A stretch of DNA of 64,000 nucleotides from Astrothelium macrocarpum (GCA_021030915.1 JAGEMR010000058.1:1-64000), one strand, 5' to 3'; positions 43,609-55,945 are shown, numbered from the stretch's first letter. Translations and numbers: made by a program. Notes: generated by a model not told the origin, from the letters alone.

Positions 43609-45636
43609 CTAGGTACTGAGCGCGCTCATTCCGAACGAAGTATTTGGGTCAATTTCCCCGGACCCAGAGCCTCGAGCACGCTTTGGGGTCGTGCTTTGAG
43701 TCTTGCCTGCCTTTCGCTTGTTCTTGCTGTCCAGTCGCTCCCTTTGCTCTCCGCAAACAATATTGTAGGCAGTCTTTAACAGTGGATGCAATTCTGCGGC
43801 TGCGTAGTCTTCTAAAATACTGTTCACCAACACCCACGCCTCGTTTCTGTTGTATCGAGCCAGAGCTCGTACTTCATCAAAGAAAAAATAGAGATTGCTG
43901 TCGTGTTCCTCTACGCGATGAACACGAACACTCAAATCCTCGGCATTGAAAACCAGAGAGAAAACACGAACGTCATTCAAAAATTTGTCCTTGTGGCCAG
44001 CCTGGTCCATCCAGAGATACATGTTGTAAAGCGCCTGGCTTGCATTATTGAGGTTGGCTAAATAGGCTTCCTGCAGATCAGAGGCTGCTTTTTTCACCTC
44101 CATGAACAGAAACGGAAAACAGCGATTATCTCCTTCCGGTGAGATACATTTTTCAAGGTGGCGAGGAATAGGATCTGAAATGTCAAATCCAGTAAACGAC
44201 CCTCGGTCAAAACTGATGGCCAGGTCAGGTTTGGGCAAAGAGAGATCATCGTCGGCGCTGGAGGGTATCCGAGTTTCTGATTCCTGATACCACTGGCCTT
44301 CGGTATTCCAGTCAAAGATATCTCGAAGCCAGTGCTGATTAAAGACCGTCATCATAACAGTCCTTTGCAGAACAGCCTCATTCATAGAAATACATCGCTC
44401 CAGGTTGGCCTTAAAATATCGCCAATTTGTTATCGGAAATTGGATTTTTGACTTCTCTTCGTCAAGCTGGTAAGAGAGGTCGTCGATAAAGGGATAACAG
44501 CTTTCTCGTTTATCTACATCGGCTCTCTCATGGAAACGTGCTAACAGCAATTGGAATTGTGGAACGGCTTCGATCGTACGTTCCGGAAATTCAGTTTTTA
44601 ATTTCGCGGTTAGCGCTGGCAACTTAGAATCATGTCTACCACTTCTCATATCCTGGTGGATCCGCCTATATCTGAGCTTTGCGGGTGAGATCTTGACCGA
44701 TCTACCCTTTTTTGCCCTCACTGTTGATGTATCATCTCTCGTTGATGATGGACTGGTTGAATCCATGACAGCTAGCTCGTCAGAAGGAACTTCTATTCCA
44801 CGAACAAGATACGGAGTTTGTTCTTGGTAAACGTGTTCAGAAGAGGAAGAGATTGTTTGAGGAGTCCTTGTTGATATCTAGGCCACGCAAAAATCAGACA
44901 TTGGGGTTTTTAAATTTCTACCAATCACGGAATCGCCTACTTGTCTGGAAACTTCTCCCGCCTTGGCCTTACGTGCTGAAGGCTTTCTTTTTGTTACCGT
45001 CGGTTGCGGTAAACTTTTTTTTGGTGGCTCGTCTCTCGTCTGCTTTTTTGCAGCTGCCGTACTTCGAGAAGCTTTTCTCTTTTGCAATGTTTGTTGCTGT
45101 CGGTCTGAACCTTGAAATTTCGTCCTAGATGTAGAATTTGCTGGGCTTTTGGCTTGCGCACGAGTCTTGTTTGATCCTGCTCGCTCAGTTTCTACGGAGC
45201 CGTCAGTGCGCAACAACCTGGACGATCCAGTAATGCGTCCACCTCTAGGCTTGCCCCTTATTTTGTTTCCTCGTCGAGCTGGCTGTGGTAATGCGGATCC
45301 CCTCCGCTTACTTTCCCGAGGTGAAGCTCGGGTTGTCGTAGTATCAGCGTGTGTTTGCCTCGACGATTCTGGAACACGGCTCCCTCGAGCTCGAGCTCTT
45401 GCTCCACTTCTTCCCCTGCTCTTATATCCCTGTCGGGCAGGCTTCGATGGCGTGAGCTCTTTTGGTGTTTCTTGGTGGTCCGCAGTGTTCTCAACGTTAC
45501 GGCGTGCTGAAATGCGAGCCGAGCGACGAAGATTCGTGGCCACGTCAGCTATAGCGATGTCTGGTCGCGCATTTTCCCCCTCATGCGTCGTCTTTTCTCG
45601 TAAATCAGAGCGTCTCCGTGAAGAACTGTATGACAT
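43609..45636 (-). CDS. PD-(D/E)XK-like protein with basic AT-hook-like N-terminus
   Basis: Two exons: 45636-44941 and 44877-43609. The 63-bp intron (GTAGGC donor, CTGAT branch-like site, CCTAG acceptor) removes what would otherwise be an in-frame TAG. About 654 aa from ATG 45636. Residues 1-230 are basic and low-complexity, with two imperfect repeats (PARQGYKSRGRSGARARARG and PARRGNKIRGKPRGG) resembling AT-hook cores. The globular C-terminal half has LPKPDLAISF and FPFLFMEVKKAASD, spaced like the PD...(D/E)xK residues of restriction-endonuclease-fold proteins, followed by ANLNNASQALYNMYLWM. Similar proteins are an expanded, uncharacterised group in fungi (a DUF family). No neighbour suggests a role. 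Confidence 0.6.
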
Positions 45637-45705
45637 TTGTGCATGCGCATAACTAGGCAACAGTCCAGCGGCCTGTGCCTTATCGAAGGCTCTTTCAGCT
45701 CTCAA

Positions 45706-46700
45706 AAGCAGGTTGCTTTTCCTGTCGTGCGGGGCATAGATGCTACAGCTTCCTCATCGAATAGAACGACGGCGTTACCCGGAGGTTCCAGTTTGTCGGA
45801 TCACCCCAATCAAATTCCAGTGTTCGAAGAAGCCGAGAATGATCCGTGCGTATAAGGCTTTTCTTGGAACCTGTGTCTGATTGCTGTTCGTTGATTATTT
45901 TAATTTGGTCCTCTTTTTCTTTTTTTCTTTTTTTGTTAAAGGGGAGAAAACAAGCAACCGACGAAACTCTTGATATATACAAGACTTTCTATGGCCGATA
46001 TGGCGTAATGTTTAATTACAATAGTGCTGGTGTTGCCAAGGGTCTCAAACGGTTTTAAGGCACAAAGGCTACACTGATAATATCTCAACGAAGATCAGAT
46101 ATTACTGGGAGATCTGCATGTTTAAAAATCCCATCTCATATCTCCCTAAGTGGCAACCGTCATAGCGCTAACACATGCTGCTGCTTTTGTCCCTCAACTT
46201 CTAAGGTCTCCTTCGTTATGCACGACTGGCTTGGCACCTGGAGTCAGCAACCTTTGGAGAAAAGGTAATGCAGGAAAAATCCCATGGAGGAATATTTCAG
46301 ATCTCTCAGAATTCGGCATCGTGTTCATTGCACAGAGTCCGAGCTTGATCCAAGTGTTCCATGCTTTCTGGAACCATCTTCTTCATGTCCATGGTCCGTT
46401 GCCAGCCATCGGCATGGGTATCACTTGATCAACCAAAATCCCATCTGCTGAACCAGCACTTTCTAACTCGATTCACTCAATTCTTGTAACCGACCATTTT
46501 CTAGTTCCAAGGAAAACGCTAGGAGAAGTGAAAAGTCTGAAAGGGTGTCTAGCTTTCGACATCTTTTCCTCAAACTTGCAGGAACGGCAGACTTTGCTGC
46601 CTGCATTTGATCTCCACACTGTGGGCCGCGGTCAACATTGCTTGGCCTCTAATCCTCATCAGAACTCCAATAGCAAAGGCACAGGTCTCATATAAAGTGG
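45706..46700. other. Intergenic, nothing recognised
   Basis: Between two minus-strand genes. Short open frames only, with T-rich runs near 45900-45940 and no recognised family. Confidence 0.4.
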
Positions 46701-48912
46701 TCATCCGACTGCCTTGAGCAACATAATTGCGCCCTCCATCGCCCTCTTCAGCTCGTCTTGTTCATCAACTTCAAATACCACGCCTCGATTATCAGGAATA
46801 ACCTCTGCATGCAGCAGATCTTTGCGATCCAATCGGACCTGTTCCACCAACAAGTCATGCGCAAGGTCAAAACATTCATCATCGCGGAGAATCAGGAAGC
46901 CATGACAATTTTCCAGAACATCCTCAGTCGATACACCATCTTTGATGGGCCATACGAGACCAATGCGTTGACTTAGTACCTTCTGCGGAACTGGTGACTT
47001 CGCGAGATAAGCTCCTACTAAGGCAGCCGTGCCGATCTCCAGGCCGTGGAAATTAAATGCATCGGGCGCTACTCTTCCAAGGATCCTCCTAAAGATGTAT
47101 TCCAGCGGATCTCGGAACTCGTCTTTCATAGTTTTTTGGCTATGCATAGTACTTATCAGGATTTCCAAATGTAAGAGATCATACCAGAATGCTTCATCAG
47201 GAACGGGCATTAATCTCTTTATTCTTTCTCCCAAAGACTCAATTTCTTGAATGAGTTGATCATCGATGATGTGAAATGCTGAATCATGTACCAAATAATC
47301 TGCGAAGGGAGACTTAACCGCTGCGAGCTCCAGGCCATGCCGAAGATTCATTGTAGAGGCATCCTCAAAATCAAGGGTATTGCCTGAAGGATCGCTACTT
47401 GATACGAGAACCTTCACCGGATAATGTGAATTGTTCACAATTGTACGGAGCGCATCCAAAAGTTCGTCTCGACAATCAGGTCCACACGCGTCAACTTTGT
47501 CGATGATAATTTTAGCTGGTCGCCTTTCGGCCAAACTCAGTACTAGTCCAATACACTTTTTGATATTTAGATTTGGTGTCATCTCCATCGTATACGCGCT
47601 GAGCGTGTCGGGTTGAACTTGTTTCTCGGGACCCGAGGAACAAAGCTGTTCCATGATCGCCTGTGCTATTGTGTTCGACGTTGTTCCTCTAGGCCCTTGA
47701 CAATGGCAATAGAAGAAGGCGACCGAAGCAGCTTGAGGTGACATTTGTGCTTTTTTCAGTAAGGTTTCTGCTACTAATGCCATAGCCTTAGACGTATCAG
47801 ATCCACAATTGCTGTAAAGCCAAAGGATTGAAGAAGAGTCGGAATGAATCCGTTCTTGCTTGTACGCCAGCCAGGTTGCAGGGATAGAAGGTACGCCCTT
47901 CAGCAATTTTGCGTGCTCCTGATGATACTCGCTTGTAGAAGGTCCCATGATGGACTTCAAAGGCTGATGCTCTATCTTTTGTTTCCGGAGTTCCTCGACA
48001 TGAATGGTGACAGCATCTATGAGAGTTTGAAATGAATCATACGTTGACTGGAGACGAGTTCGATCCTCGGCATAATAGGTCTCTAACTGTAATTGGCGCG
48101 TCCGGATTTCTTCCACCTGTGCTTGGGTTTGCGAAGCAAAGTCCGCATCCGCCAGTTTGGCAAGCTGAGCAACGAAGGACTCCTCGACGCTGACCTTCCT
48201 GAGCAGCTCACCAACAGCCCATTGCGGGGATGTCATCGTGACTTGCGCAATTCTCCTGAAGGTACCTTTCTCGTAAAATCGACCTGCTCGAGAGAGATAC
48301 ATGAGAATGGCCGCATATAAGCGAACAAGGGCATGCAGGAGAGATGCTTTGACTTTGACAGTCTGTTTGCAGTAAACTGCCTCGAATATCGCGTAATAGG
48401 CTATCATACGAGATATTTGCTCAAGTCCTTCGGTCATGGCTCCGAAAATCTCTGCTTCATTTACTGTGACCTAACAAGCTTTAGCACTTTGGGATGTACA
48501 ATGACATGTAAGATTGTCACACTTGAAGTATGAATCGAATCACGCCCCAAGGAAGCGAAGCATGAGCTGGGTCATAATTGGCAATTACATCACCAATCTC
48601 TTTGAACCTGTTAATCCATTTCGCAATTTTGTCCACGACGTCCCTGATAACGATCTGCTCGCCATTACTCTTTCGGTATTTCCAGCTTCGTTTTTGGCAC
48701 AAATCTCTCTTCTGCTCAACGATTGACAGCAAATCCTGGAGTACGGCATTTGGGGTTGAAAGAGAAGATGTGATCTGAACTTGATCTCGTTCAGGAAGTG
48801 TGAAAAGCGCCTGCTCCCACAAAGAAGTCAAGGTACTTGGTGAAGTGATGAGTGAAGAGGACATCACAATTAGACATGTAGCATAAAGCTTTAGGACTCG
48901 ATTCACCAGCAT
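46701..48912 (-). CDS. NACHT-type NTPase-like protein with degenerate P-loop
   Basis: Fungal NLR-like protein. Exons 48912-48523 and 48470-46701, 52-bp intron (GTGTGA...GTTAG) restoring frame; about 719 aa from ATG 48912 (ATG 48864 also possible). The N-terminal helical domain usual in fungal NACHT proteins is clear: VVDKIAKWINRFKEIGDV, YDPAHASLPWGVIRFILQ, then across the splice EAEIFGAMTEGLEQISRMIA. The NTPase follows: ILWLYSNCGSDTSKAMA where a GxxGxGKT/S P-loop should be, and KIIIDKVDACGPD in the Walker B/DALDEC position. Both are altered at key residues, so nucleotide hydrolysis is doubtful. A winged-helix-like region (HGFLILRDDECFDLAHDLL) ends the protein; no ankyrin or WD repeats follow. 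Confidence 0.7.
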
Positions 48913-49937
48913 AAAAATGTAAGATGAAACGACTCAAAAGACAGGATCTCGGTCAACAGTCAAATGAGGCGCAGCAAGGCTGAGGCGTAGCGGGGCTGAG
49001 GATCTGCTTTTCCAAGCGAGATAGAACTTGAGATGCACACCACTTCCAATCGACAACGCCATCCCATTAATGTTCGCATGAAAAACATCATGGTGCGAGC
49101 TCTGCTGAATTTTGCGAGAACGCGAAACGTCGTCTGGAGCAACTCCGAGATGGTAGTCGTAGAATTACTTCACCTTGGTCTTGAACTGCTGAGGGGACGA
49201 GACTTGAGCACTAGTTGGACCACAATCTGCCTTACGCATGCGGATGGGGTATAGATTACCAGTCTCGATCTCGCGAAAGCAGACCCAACAGGTTCTTTAG
49301 CACGTATCCAAGGAGAGGTACGTATGTGAGAGGTGTCATGGTCCATGCGCCATTTTAAGTTTCTGACCCCGGTATATTATGTAATCAGGGGAATCTGTAG
49401 GCCGAGGACACTTCAATCACTGCCACAATCTTAGCTCTGCCATTCTTCAAACTACCCACGACTCTATACAAAGCATGTTCCTAGGCCTCACATCCCAAGA
49501 TCATCTCTTCCACAAGTCTGTTACAGATGGCTAACGCCACAGAGCAACAAACGAATTCATCATGCACTCATATTATCCGGTGTGCATTTGTGACCCAGTG
49601 ACAACACGAGGTAGCGGCATGGGTAAGTGGCAAAATCAAGGGATGAAAATTAGAGAGGCCGCGTTAAGGCAAACGTAATTTGAGAATCTAAGTATACCAT
49701 TAGACTCTGAATGGCTGTAGATGGGCTAGCACTCTGTTTTGGCCCCAATCCTTGGGGCCAAGTTCCCAGACCGTCGTCATTCCTTATGATACCCTTGTCT
49801 ATCTTTCTGAACTATTGATGCTGAAAGGCGGCTCTGCCCACGCTCTAATATGAACTGTTTGTCCCTTTCCCATCAAATTTTGGGCCCTACAACTCTTGGA
49901 GGTTATTGGGGAAATTCTATCTTTTCCATCTTTCGCG
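48913..49937. other. Intergenic, nothing recognised
   Basis: Divergent region between the NACHT-like gene and the membrane-protein gene. Open frames are short and unrecognised. Confidence 0.4.
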
Positions 49938-51014
49938 ATGATTTACTGTCTACTGCCACGCCTTACGTTTCTACCTTTTTTGTTCATTTCGTTAGTTCTT
50001 GCAGGTAACTGCCCGCCTGCATCGTCCATTGTTTACTCTCCATTTCATGGCCCTGACCAATCCCTTTATCGCCAATCCACTGGTGCAACTAACAATGGCT
50101 GCTGGTGGTGGGCAATATGCACCCTCTCACAAGCCGATGAAGCTCGCAAACAACAATTCGCTTCTGTGGCTCTAATTATGGGTCTGATCCCGCTCACCTT
50201 GAAAGACATCGCTTGGCCTGAGCGTAGAGTCATCTATGTATCAAAGCGCGTCGAGCCTCGTTGGCTTGATACATTAATTCGAGCCTTAGGATTGGTACCT
50301 TCAGTAAAGCGGAAAGAAAATCGTTCTGAAAACTCATCATTTGACGCTTCTTCGTATTGCAAGGGAAAAACTCGGCGTCAGATACGAGTGTTTGCTGGTG
50401 TAGCAGCCTTAGCTCTAGCTATCAGCTTTGCGGCAATAGCGGTATTAGAGATATATTCGAAAAGAAGCGCTTTGGGTTGCCCTTATCCAGTGACGGTTCT
50501 TACCTGGTATCTCATCGCCGTCATCCCTGCGGCCATCATGACTGTGTGGGGAAAGGACAGCGTCGACGAAATCTCTTCGAATACCTGGAATACATCGATC
50601 GGGTCGACGTCATTTCAAGAAGAAGAATCTGAGTCCGAAAATTTGGCGTCAGCACCACCGCTGGTGCCAGGCTCGGCAGCAAGATCAACCAGTCCGTCAA
50701 CTAGTCTGCCGGTGCAACGCCAGACAGCCACGATTGGGAAGGGCCCTATTGTGTCTCAGACGTCCACTCGAGGAACACAAACACACAATAATCGCCCTAG
50801 TGGAACCGAGTCGCCTGTCCAGGGTCGAGGTATGAACTGGATCGTTCAACTTGCATGGGCTATCTACTATATCGCTGGAACATTGGTGTATACGTCTATT
50901 ATGGCAGTAACAGTTATCGAGTTGTTCACTTGGGTCGTTGTGAGCATTGCTGTTACTGCTACCAGCAAGGCACTTGGGTTTCTGCTCTGCATAGCTGCTG
51001 AAAGAGTAATCTAG
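49938..51014 (+). CDS. Conserved fungal membrane protein, function unknown
   Basis: About 358 aa from ATG 49938, chosen because MIYCLLPRLTFLPFLFISLVL gives a signal-like start; the open frame extends upstream without ATG. A conserved block NGCWWWAICTLSQADEARKQ is followed by a hydrophobic ALIMGLIPLTLKD and IAWPERRVIYVSKR, then transmembrane segments around FAGVAALALAISFAAIAV, VTVLTWYLIAVIPAAIM, and after a Ser/Thr-rich loop, IYYIAGTLVYTSIMAV and VVVSIAVTATSKAL. I recognise the WWWAICTLSQADEARKQ...MGLIPLTLKDIAWPERR pattern as a family of uncharacterised ascomycete membrane proteins. Single exon, no lesion. No function can be assigned. Confidence 0.65.
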   Translation: MIYCLLPRLTFLPFLFISLVLAGNCPPASSIVYSPFHGPDQSLYRQSTGATNNGCWWWAICTLSQADEARKQQFASVALIMGLIPLTLKDIAWPERRVIYVSKRVEPRWLDTLIRALGLVPSVKRKENRSENSSFDASSYCKGKTRRQIRVFAGVAALALAISFAAIAVLEIYSKRSALGCPYPVTVLTWYLIAVIPAAIMTVWGKDSVDEISSNTWNTSIGSTSFQEEESESENLASAPPLVPGSAARSTSPSTSLPVQRQTATIGKGPIVSQTSTRGTQTHNNRPSGTESPVQGRGMNWIVQLAWAIYYIAGTLVYTSIMAVTVIELFTWVVVSIAVTATSKALGFLLCIAAERVI

Positions 51015-52457
51015 GTAGAATATCGCGTTGTTATTATCGATGTGGCAAACTCGACTTGTCGGTTTATTCACGGGATCACCTTTGGAGTCTTGAGTACTCT
51101 TTTGTATTTTGGTAAAAAAAGCATTCCTAGAAGGTAGTCGTGTAAGATCACCGCGAAAGGTTCAGAGCTTTTCTGATAACGCAAACATATATCACCAGCG
51201 TGTTTTAGGATTTACTCATTGATCCATTGAGTTTAAATTGGGGACGGGTGTCAGCATCGCGCACAATTTAATAACATGCAGGTTTTGACGCTGTGCATGC
51301 GAGTTCCAACGTTGGTCCGAAGGTCCTTCGTACCTCTAGAAACTAGAAGCCCTCTTTGAACATCTTCATTTGTGACTGGCTTGTCTACCTCGGTGACCAC
51401 CAAATTCGCACGGCATTGCTCCAAGGCCGACGCATCTACAGTACCATAGCGCTAACAAACATTTGGATGCCAGAGTCTTAGCCACAAAAGATTGGTGCAC
51501 AATGACGTCGCCGAGAGGTCGAAATGAATTTAGGGACTGCATGTAACCCCACATCAAAATTGACGCAGCTTTCCGTTGAGGACAAGTACAGTTTCGTGTT
51601 GAGTATATAAGTGGTGTTGCGAAGGCGGCATGCCACCACATGGCGACTTACCGAATCCAGGTAAGTTCGTGGGTCACTTTCCATTGTCACTATCCAAGCT
51701 CTGAACCACCCTAACCAGTGCTGTGATTAGACCATCCCTCCCTTGAATGCGGGGAGCTTAGTACTAAGAGACCTTGGAATTTGAGATCGCTGTTTAATGC
51801 TCTTTCTGTGGTACCGAAGGAGCCTAAACAGTAGCTGCGTTCCAGGCCCAAAATCTCAGCGCTCGGTCCGTTGCGGTACCAGACGGAGTGTATCGAAGAT
51901 CGACTGCCGTCTTGTGTTAAGATCAAGCATTCCAATCTATCGTTAATTGCAATTATTTGATCATGATTTTTTGAACAGCGCGTTTTTCTCTGTAGCAGTA
52001 TTGGTTTCATGGGAATCGCCACAACCAAAAGGAGGCATCCGAGCGTAATCTAATTATTCAGCAAGCAATTACTACTTCACAAACTGCAGTGGTTTTCTCG
52101 GCCGGATGGTATTGTACCAAAACTTGGCCGATTCAAAAAAAAACCTTGAACAGTACCGCGAGCGCATAAACGATGGAAATCCAGGAAAATTCTTCCAGAT
52201 CATGAGACGTGAAGTTGACGACAGGGAATTTTCGAGGAGCATGCGGGTCACTGCAGTCGGCAAGTTGCATCAGGAGATACGCTTTTAGGGTATGACAATA
52301 GCAGTCGTATAAGTTGTGTACCAATGAAGTTACTGAAGCAAAGATTTTTGTGTCTTGTTCCAGCCATGTATGAGACTCGGCTATGTGGAAAATTTTGTAA
52401 ACCTTTTAGGTAACAATCGCGCCCTGTTATGCTTGAAGGACCATGATACCATGACGC
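51015..52457. other. Intergenic, nothing recognised
   Basis: About 1.4 kb without a convincing gene; all open frames are under 125 codons and unrecognised. Confidence 0.4.
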
Positions 52458-53201
52458 TCACAATAGCGTTAACCCTATTGCTGCTACTACGGCAGCGAAG
52501 CCCCACTCCGCAACTCTTACCGCAGCAGCACTGCTGTGTGTAGAGGTTGACGTGGAACTCGGTCCAGAGGCTGAAGCTGAGCCAGATGGAACCGATTCAC
52601 CATCGCCTGTACTATTGGCCATGGTCGTCTCCGTTGCGCCTTGAATGGGCTGTGTTTTAACGCCGGTGCTATTTACGCAATCCTTGGCAAAATCGGTCTG
52701 GCTGAGCGGAGTGGTGGTGAGTGTCACGTCTGCGCACTGGATAAACTCACGAATTAGTATCCCAAAACTTCAACGCAAGAAATTCATATGATATCATACA
52801 TTATATAGGCCCCCTGGACCGTCGTCACCATTGGTAACAACTTGGATGGTTGCGTTCATGCCATCAGTCACGTTCACACCGCTGGGGAACGTAACGCTGC
52901 CAAGACAAAAGTTGTTCGGGCCATTCTCGTGGAAGGTGGGCACAAGGATAGTGTTGAAGGCAGTACCAGGGTCATCTCCCATGCCGATTAAGACTTGTAC
53001 GTTTGTCGAGGTGTGACCCATATCGAGCTGAATCGGGCCACCGATAGGCCATGTGGTTCGGGTGTTGGAAACAGTATTTTGACCACCACAAGGGAAGGTC
53101 GGTAGTGTGTCCTCATCAAAGCCACGAGCAGGAGGGTAATTGAGCTTGAAGTGAGCAGAAGTCAGGGGGAGTAGTGCGATCAGAATAGCTTTCAAAGCCA
53201 T
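52458..53201 (-). CDS. Bim1/X325 copper-binding GPI-anchored protein
   Basis: LPMO-fold copper protein of the X325/Bim1 type, which captures copper at the cell surface for Ctr import rather than cleaving polysaccharide. Exons 53201-52800 and 52736-52458, 63-bp intron (GTATGA...TCCAG); 226 aa. The signal peptide MALKAILIALLPLTSA ends exactly before HFKLNYPPARG, giving the N-terminal His of the copper brace. A second His candidate is in LDMGHTST and an acidic residue follows. The conserved FPCGGQ, RTTWPIGG, NFCLGSVTFP and, across the splice, LYNCADVTL are present, with Cys pairs for disulfides. The C-terminus is Ser/Thr-rich with a hydrophobic GPI signal. It lies in tandem with the Ctr gene and near the metalloreductase. 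Confidence 0.88.
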
Positions 53202-54276
53202 ACTGTCGAAGTTTGAGTGAAAATAAAGGAGAAAGGGATTAACTATGTTCGGAAGAAGCCCTTGCTATATTGAGGCACGAGAACGATTTGATCAAGCACA
53301 GTGTGTTATCTGCAATGGATTGAGATGTGAACAATAGCGAGGTAGAAAAACAAGTCAATTCAGATGCTGTAGGCCAAGAATTTAATGTGGGTCATTAGCC
53401 ATCTTTATGGAGCAAATCGTTCACCAAGAGTTGAATGAGCATTCCACGGAATGGTGGATAACCGCGAAAGGGCTGTCATGACCGAGACCCTCCTGTGAAC
53501 CTCAAACTGGACTTGACTTCTTGGCTCTCGCATACGAATCCGAGTACGGGGTAATGAGAAAGATTCTCTTTCGTTTCATTGTAGCGACTGCAAACGCTGC
53601 CTTCGAAACTGTATGGCTGCACTAGCTAGAGGTTTGCTGCAAGGTACGGAGGAGTAGAGGTGCTCACATCACATCTACGGTACTCGGACCCTATGTTTCC
53701 GTCTGGCAAGTTTAGCAGACGGAAAATCAGTGAAACAAACGCAGGGGACATTTTGAGGGCAGCCGTGAAGGATATCTGCCGTAGATGGTCGACAAGGTCG
53801 CTAATTCTAGATTCCGACCATTGTCGGTAGGACGCATGTTTGAGGCATAATGAGAAGGTTTTTGCGGCAGGATCAAAGGTGGTTGGATTTGGGCGCTGCG
53901 CTAAAAAGCGGCAGGCGTTTCATAGGTCGATAACCGCCATTAGTCTTGCACGAATACGGGTGGCAGCATACGTAGCGCGGGTTAGGATGGTCGGCCTGAG
54001 CGTTCGGCAGGAAGGGTCTCGGAACCTTTGGTTGTTTCCAAACACGATCTACCATCTGCGATGGAAGTCTATCCGGACGAGATCGAATTTAAGCGCTTTT
54101 GGAGAACGTAATAGAAGGCTGGTCCAATAAAGTGACTTTAGAGAATGTGATCATTCGTAGCCTCGTAATGCTAATTAATGATTTACATGACTGATCCCCA
54201 AGCGATTAGTAGAACCCGCTTACGCCTCAGGAAAAAGCCATCAGACCCTGGTCCACCAAAGCCTTGAGGACATTGA
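53202..54276. other. Upstream region of the Bim1-like gene
   Basis: About 1.1 kb between the two minus-strand copper genes; no coding sequence recognised. A TTTGCTCC on the minus strand near 53408-53415 resembles, with one mismatch, the TTTGCTCR copper-regulon element known from yeast Mac1; this is weak evidence. Confidence 0.35.
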
Positions 54277-54942
54277 CTAGACATGGCTGTCCGAGCCCTG
54301 GGCAATTCTGCCAAGAGCCAGCTCGCCCAGAAAAATACCACCGAGAACTGAAAGAAAATAGCCGACATTCATAGTCATAACCGCAAGCATGCTGAAACAA
54401 ATTAGCCCGATAGTACCAAAATGATAAGTGCACCAAACTTACAGGAGGTAACCGATGGTGGCAATGGCAGTGGTGAAAAGTGCTCGGATTGGATCCACGG
54501 AGAGTCTGAAGGGCTGGACGGAGGTGTGGTGTCTTTCGATGATTCGAACACCTTCTTCAATGCCATTTACAGAGACGACGGCATCTTTCGCCTCATTGTC
54601 TGACCGAATGCTCTGGGCCTCGTTGTTCTTGCCAGCAACAGTGATATATCGTCGCCTGACAGCTCGGTTTCGCCAAAACTGCTCCACGTAGTGCTTGGCA
54701 GCAAAAAGACCTCTGAAGGCGACGGCGAGGATGATTAAGAAGATACAGGTTCCAGCGTAAGAGCCAGTAGAGCTAGGTGTGAACTGCATCGTCCATAGTG
54801 ATGTGTCTTGTGCTTGAAAAAAGGTCATTTGCATCATAGACATAGTCATCATAGTCGAATCGCTCATGTCCATTCCGGAGGATGTCGAAGAAGGCATGCT
54901 AGCGGTCGAGGTCATAGACATGCTCATTGAACTCATGTCCAT
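54277..54942 (-). CDS. Ctr-family high-affinity copper transporter
   Basis: Plasma-membrane copper(I) channel subunit working as a trimer. Exons 54942-54443 and 54391-54277, 51-bp intron (GTAAGT...TTCAG); 204 aa. The N-terminus is Met-rich (MDMSSMSMSMTS, SGMDMSDSTMMTMSMMQM), as needed for Cu(I) capture. TM1 is SYAGTCIFLIILAVAFRG; a basic loop follows; TM2 (ALFTTAIATIGYLL, continued across the intron) carries the MxxxM-type motif in MLAVMTMNVGYF, and TM3 has the GxxxG packing motif in LGGIFLGEL. No Cys/His tail is evident. About 1 kb separates its start from the divergent metalloreductase, so the two may share control. Confidence 0.9.
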
Positions 54943-55945
54943 CGTGAAAAATATTATATAGTTTTATCGGGATTAGTCGGAGTTGATACACGAAATGCAA
55001 CCAGTGCAATATCCAAATTTAAAATTTGACGGTTGGGAGTTGCGATCGGTGATAACTATATGAACTGTTGGGAAGGTGGAGAGGACGTGGGATATTGCCT
55101 CGTATGCGTAGATATGAGAATGTTGCCTGGACGAGGAGACGATCTGAGGATGGTATTGACTTGGATTTGAGTTTCCCGACAACCAAGGTCGGGGGAATTA
55201 GTAAAATGGGTCGAGACAATGCGAGCAATGGCAAGGCATAAATCAGACAGAAGAAGAGTGAAAGTGCCAAATGGAGCGTGCGCAAAGACAAGCCATCCCA
55301 GACAACGGGGGCCCTTGGCGGACTTTAGATGACCTACTTGCCGGGCCGTGACGGACAGGCTCGAGGCTGGTGATCGTAGTGAGCGCGGAGTCTTCTAGGC
55401 AGGTCATTGTCGTAACCTTGTGGCTGCGAAGGCGGAGTAAACATCGGTTGTGTCTTTCTGGGAGCGTGGATTGAGCAAGTTGAGCAAGATCTTCGGCCGC
55501 CAGCAGTGGTGCTGAGTGCCCCGCGGCTCTCCATCCAATCAGCATCGCCAAAACCTTCTCATATCATCGCAACGCCGCAGTCTAGGCATTCGTGGCACCC
55601 ATGGGTGCCCCGTTGCACACGATGCAGCTCGCCAGGCACTGAGTCAACCCTATCGGACTTGCGGAGCGCAGGAAGCGTCAGTGACGATAATCGAGCAACC
55701 TTAGTGCGTATTGAGTTCGTCTTGGCTTTGCTCGCTTGACGGCCATCTAGCACACGCAATGTCGGAGCTTCACGTGGAATGCTGGACTAAACAATTTCAC
55801 TGGGTCTTTGTTTGTCTCTTAATTAAGGCCCGCATGGCCAAAACCACAAAGCGCAAGGTAGGAGATTTGCATTCATTATCAATTTCAAAATTACATTTTC
55901 AATCTCATTCATCAAAATAGGTCTATCAAGGCCCTGCCTTTCACC
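54943..55945. promoter_or_regulatory. Divergent promoter, Ctr/metalloreductase
   Basis: About 1 kb between two copper genes. A TTTGCTCG at 55727-55734 matches the TTTGCTCR element of yeast copper-starvation control (Mac1); related TTGCTCG-type 7-mers occur on the minus strand near 55218-55226 and 55691-55698. Whether the fungus uses this element is unknown. An open frame with a signal-like start at 55019-55291 (-) is probably chance. Confidence 0.4.

Noticed and set aside
44878..44880. In-frame TAG that would split the PD-(D/E)XK-like gene
   Set aside because: It is the 3' end of a good 63-bp intron (44940-44878) with GTAGGC donor and phase-0 junctions, so the gene is intact.
55019..55291. 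Minus-strand open frame with signal-peptide-like start
   Set aside because: No conserved cysteines, family or splice partners; it lies in the promoter between the copper genes.
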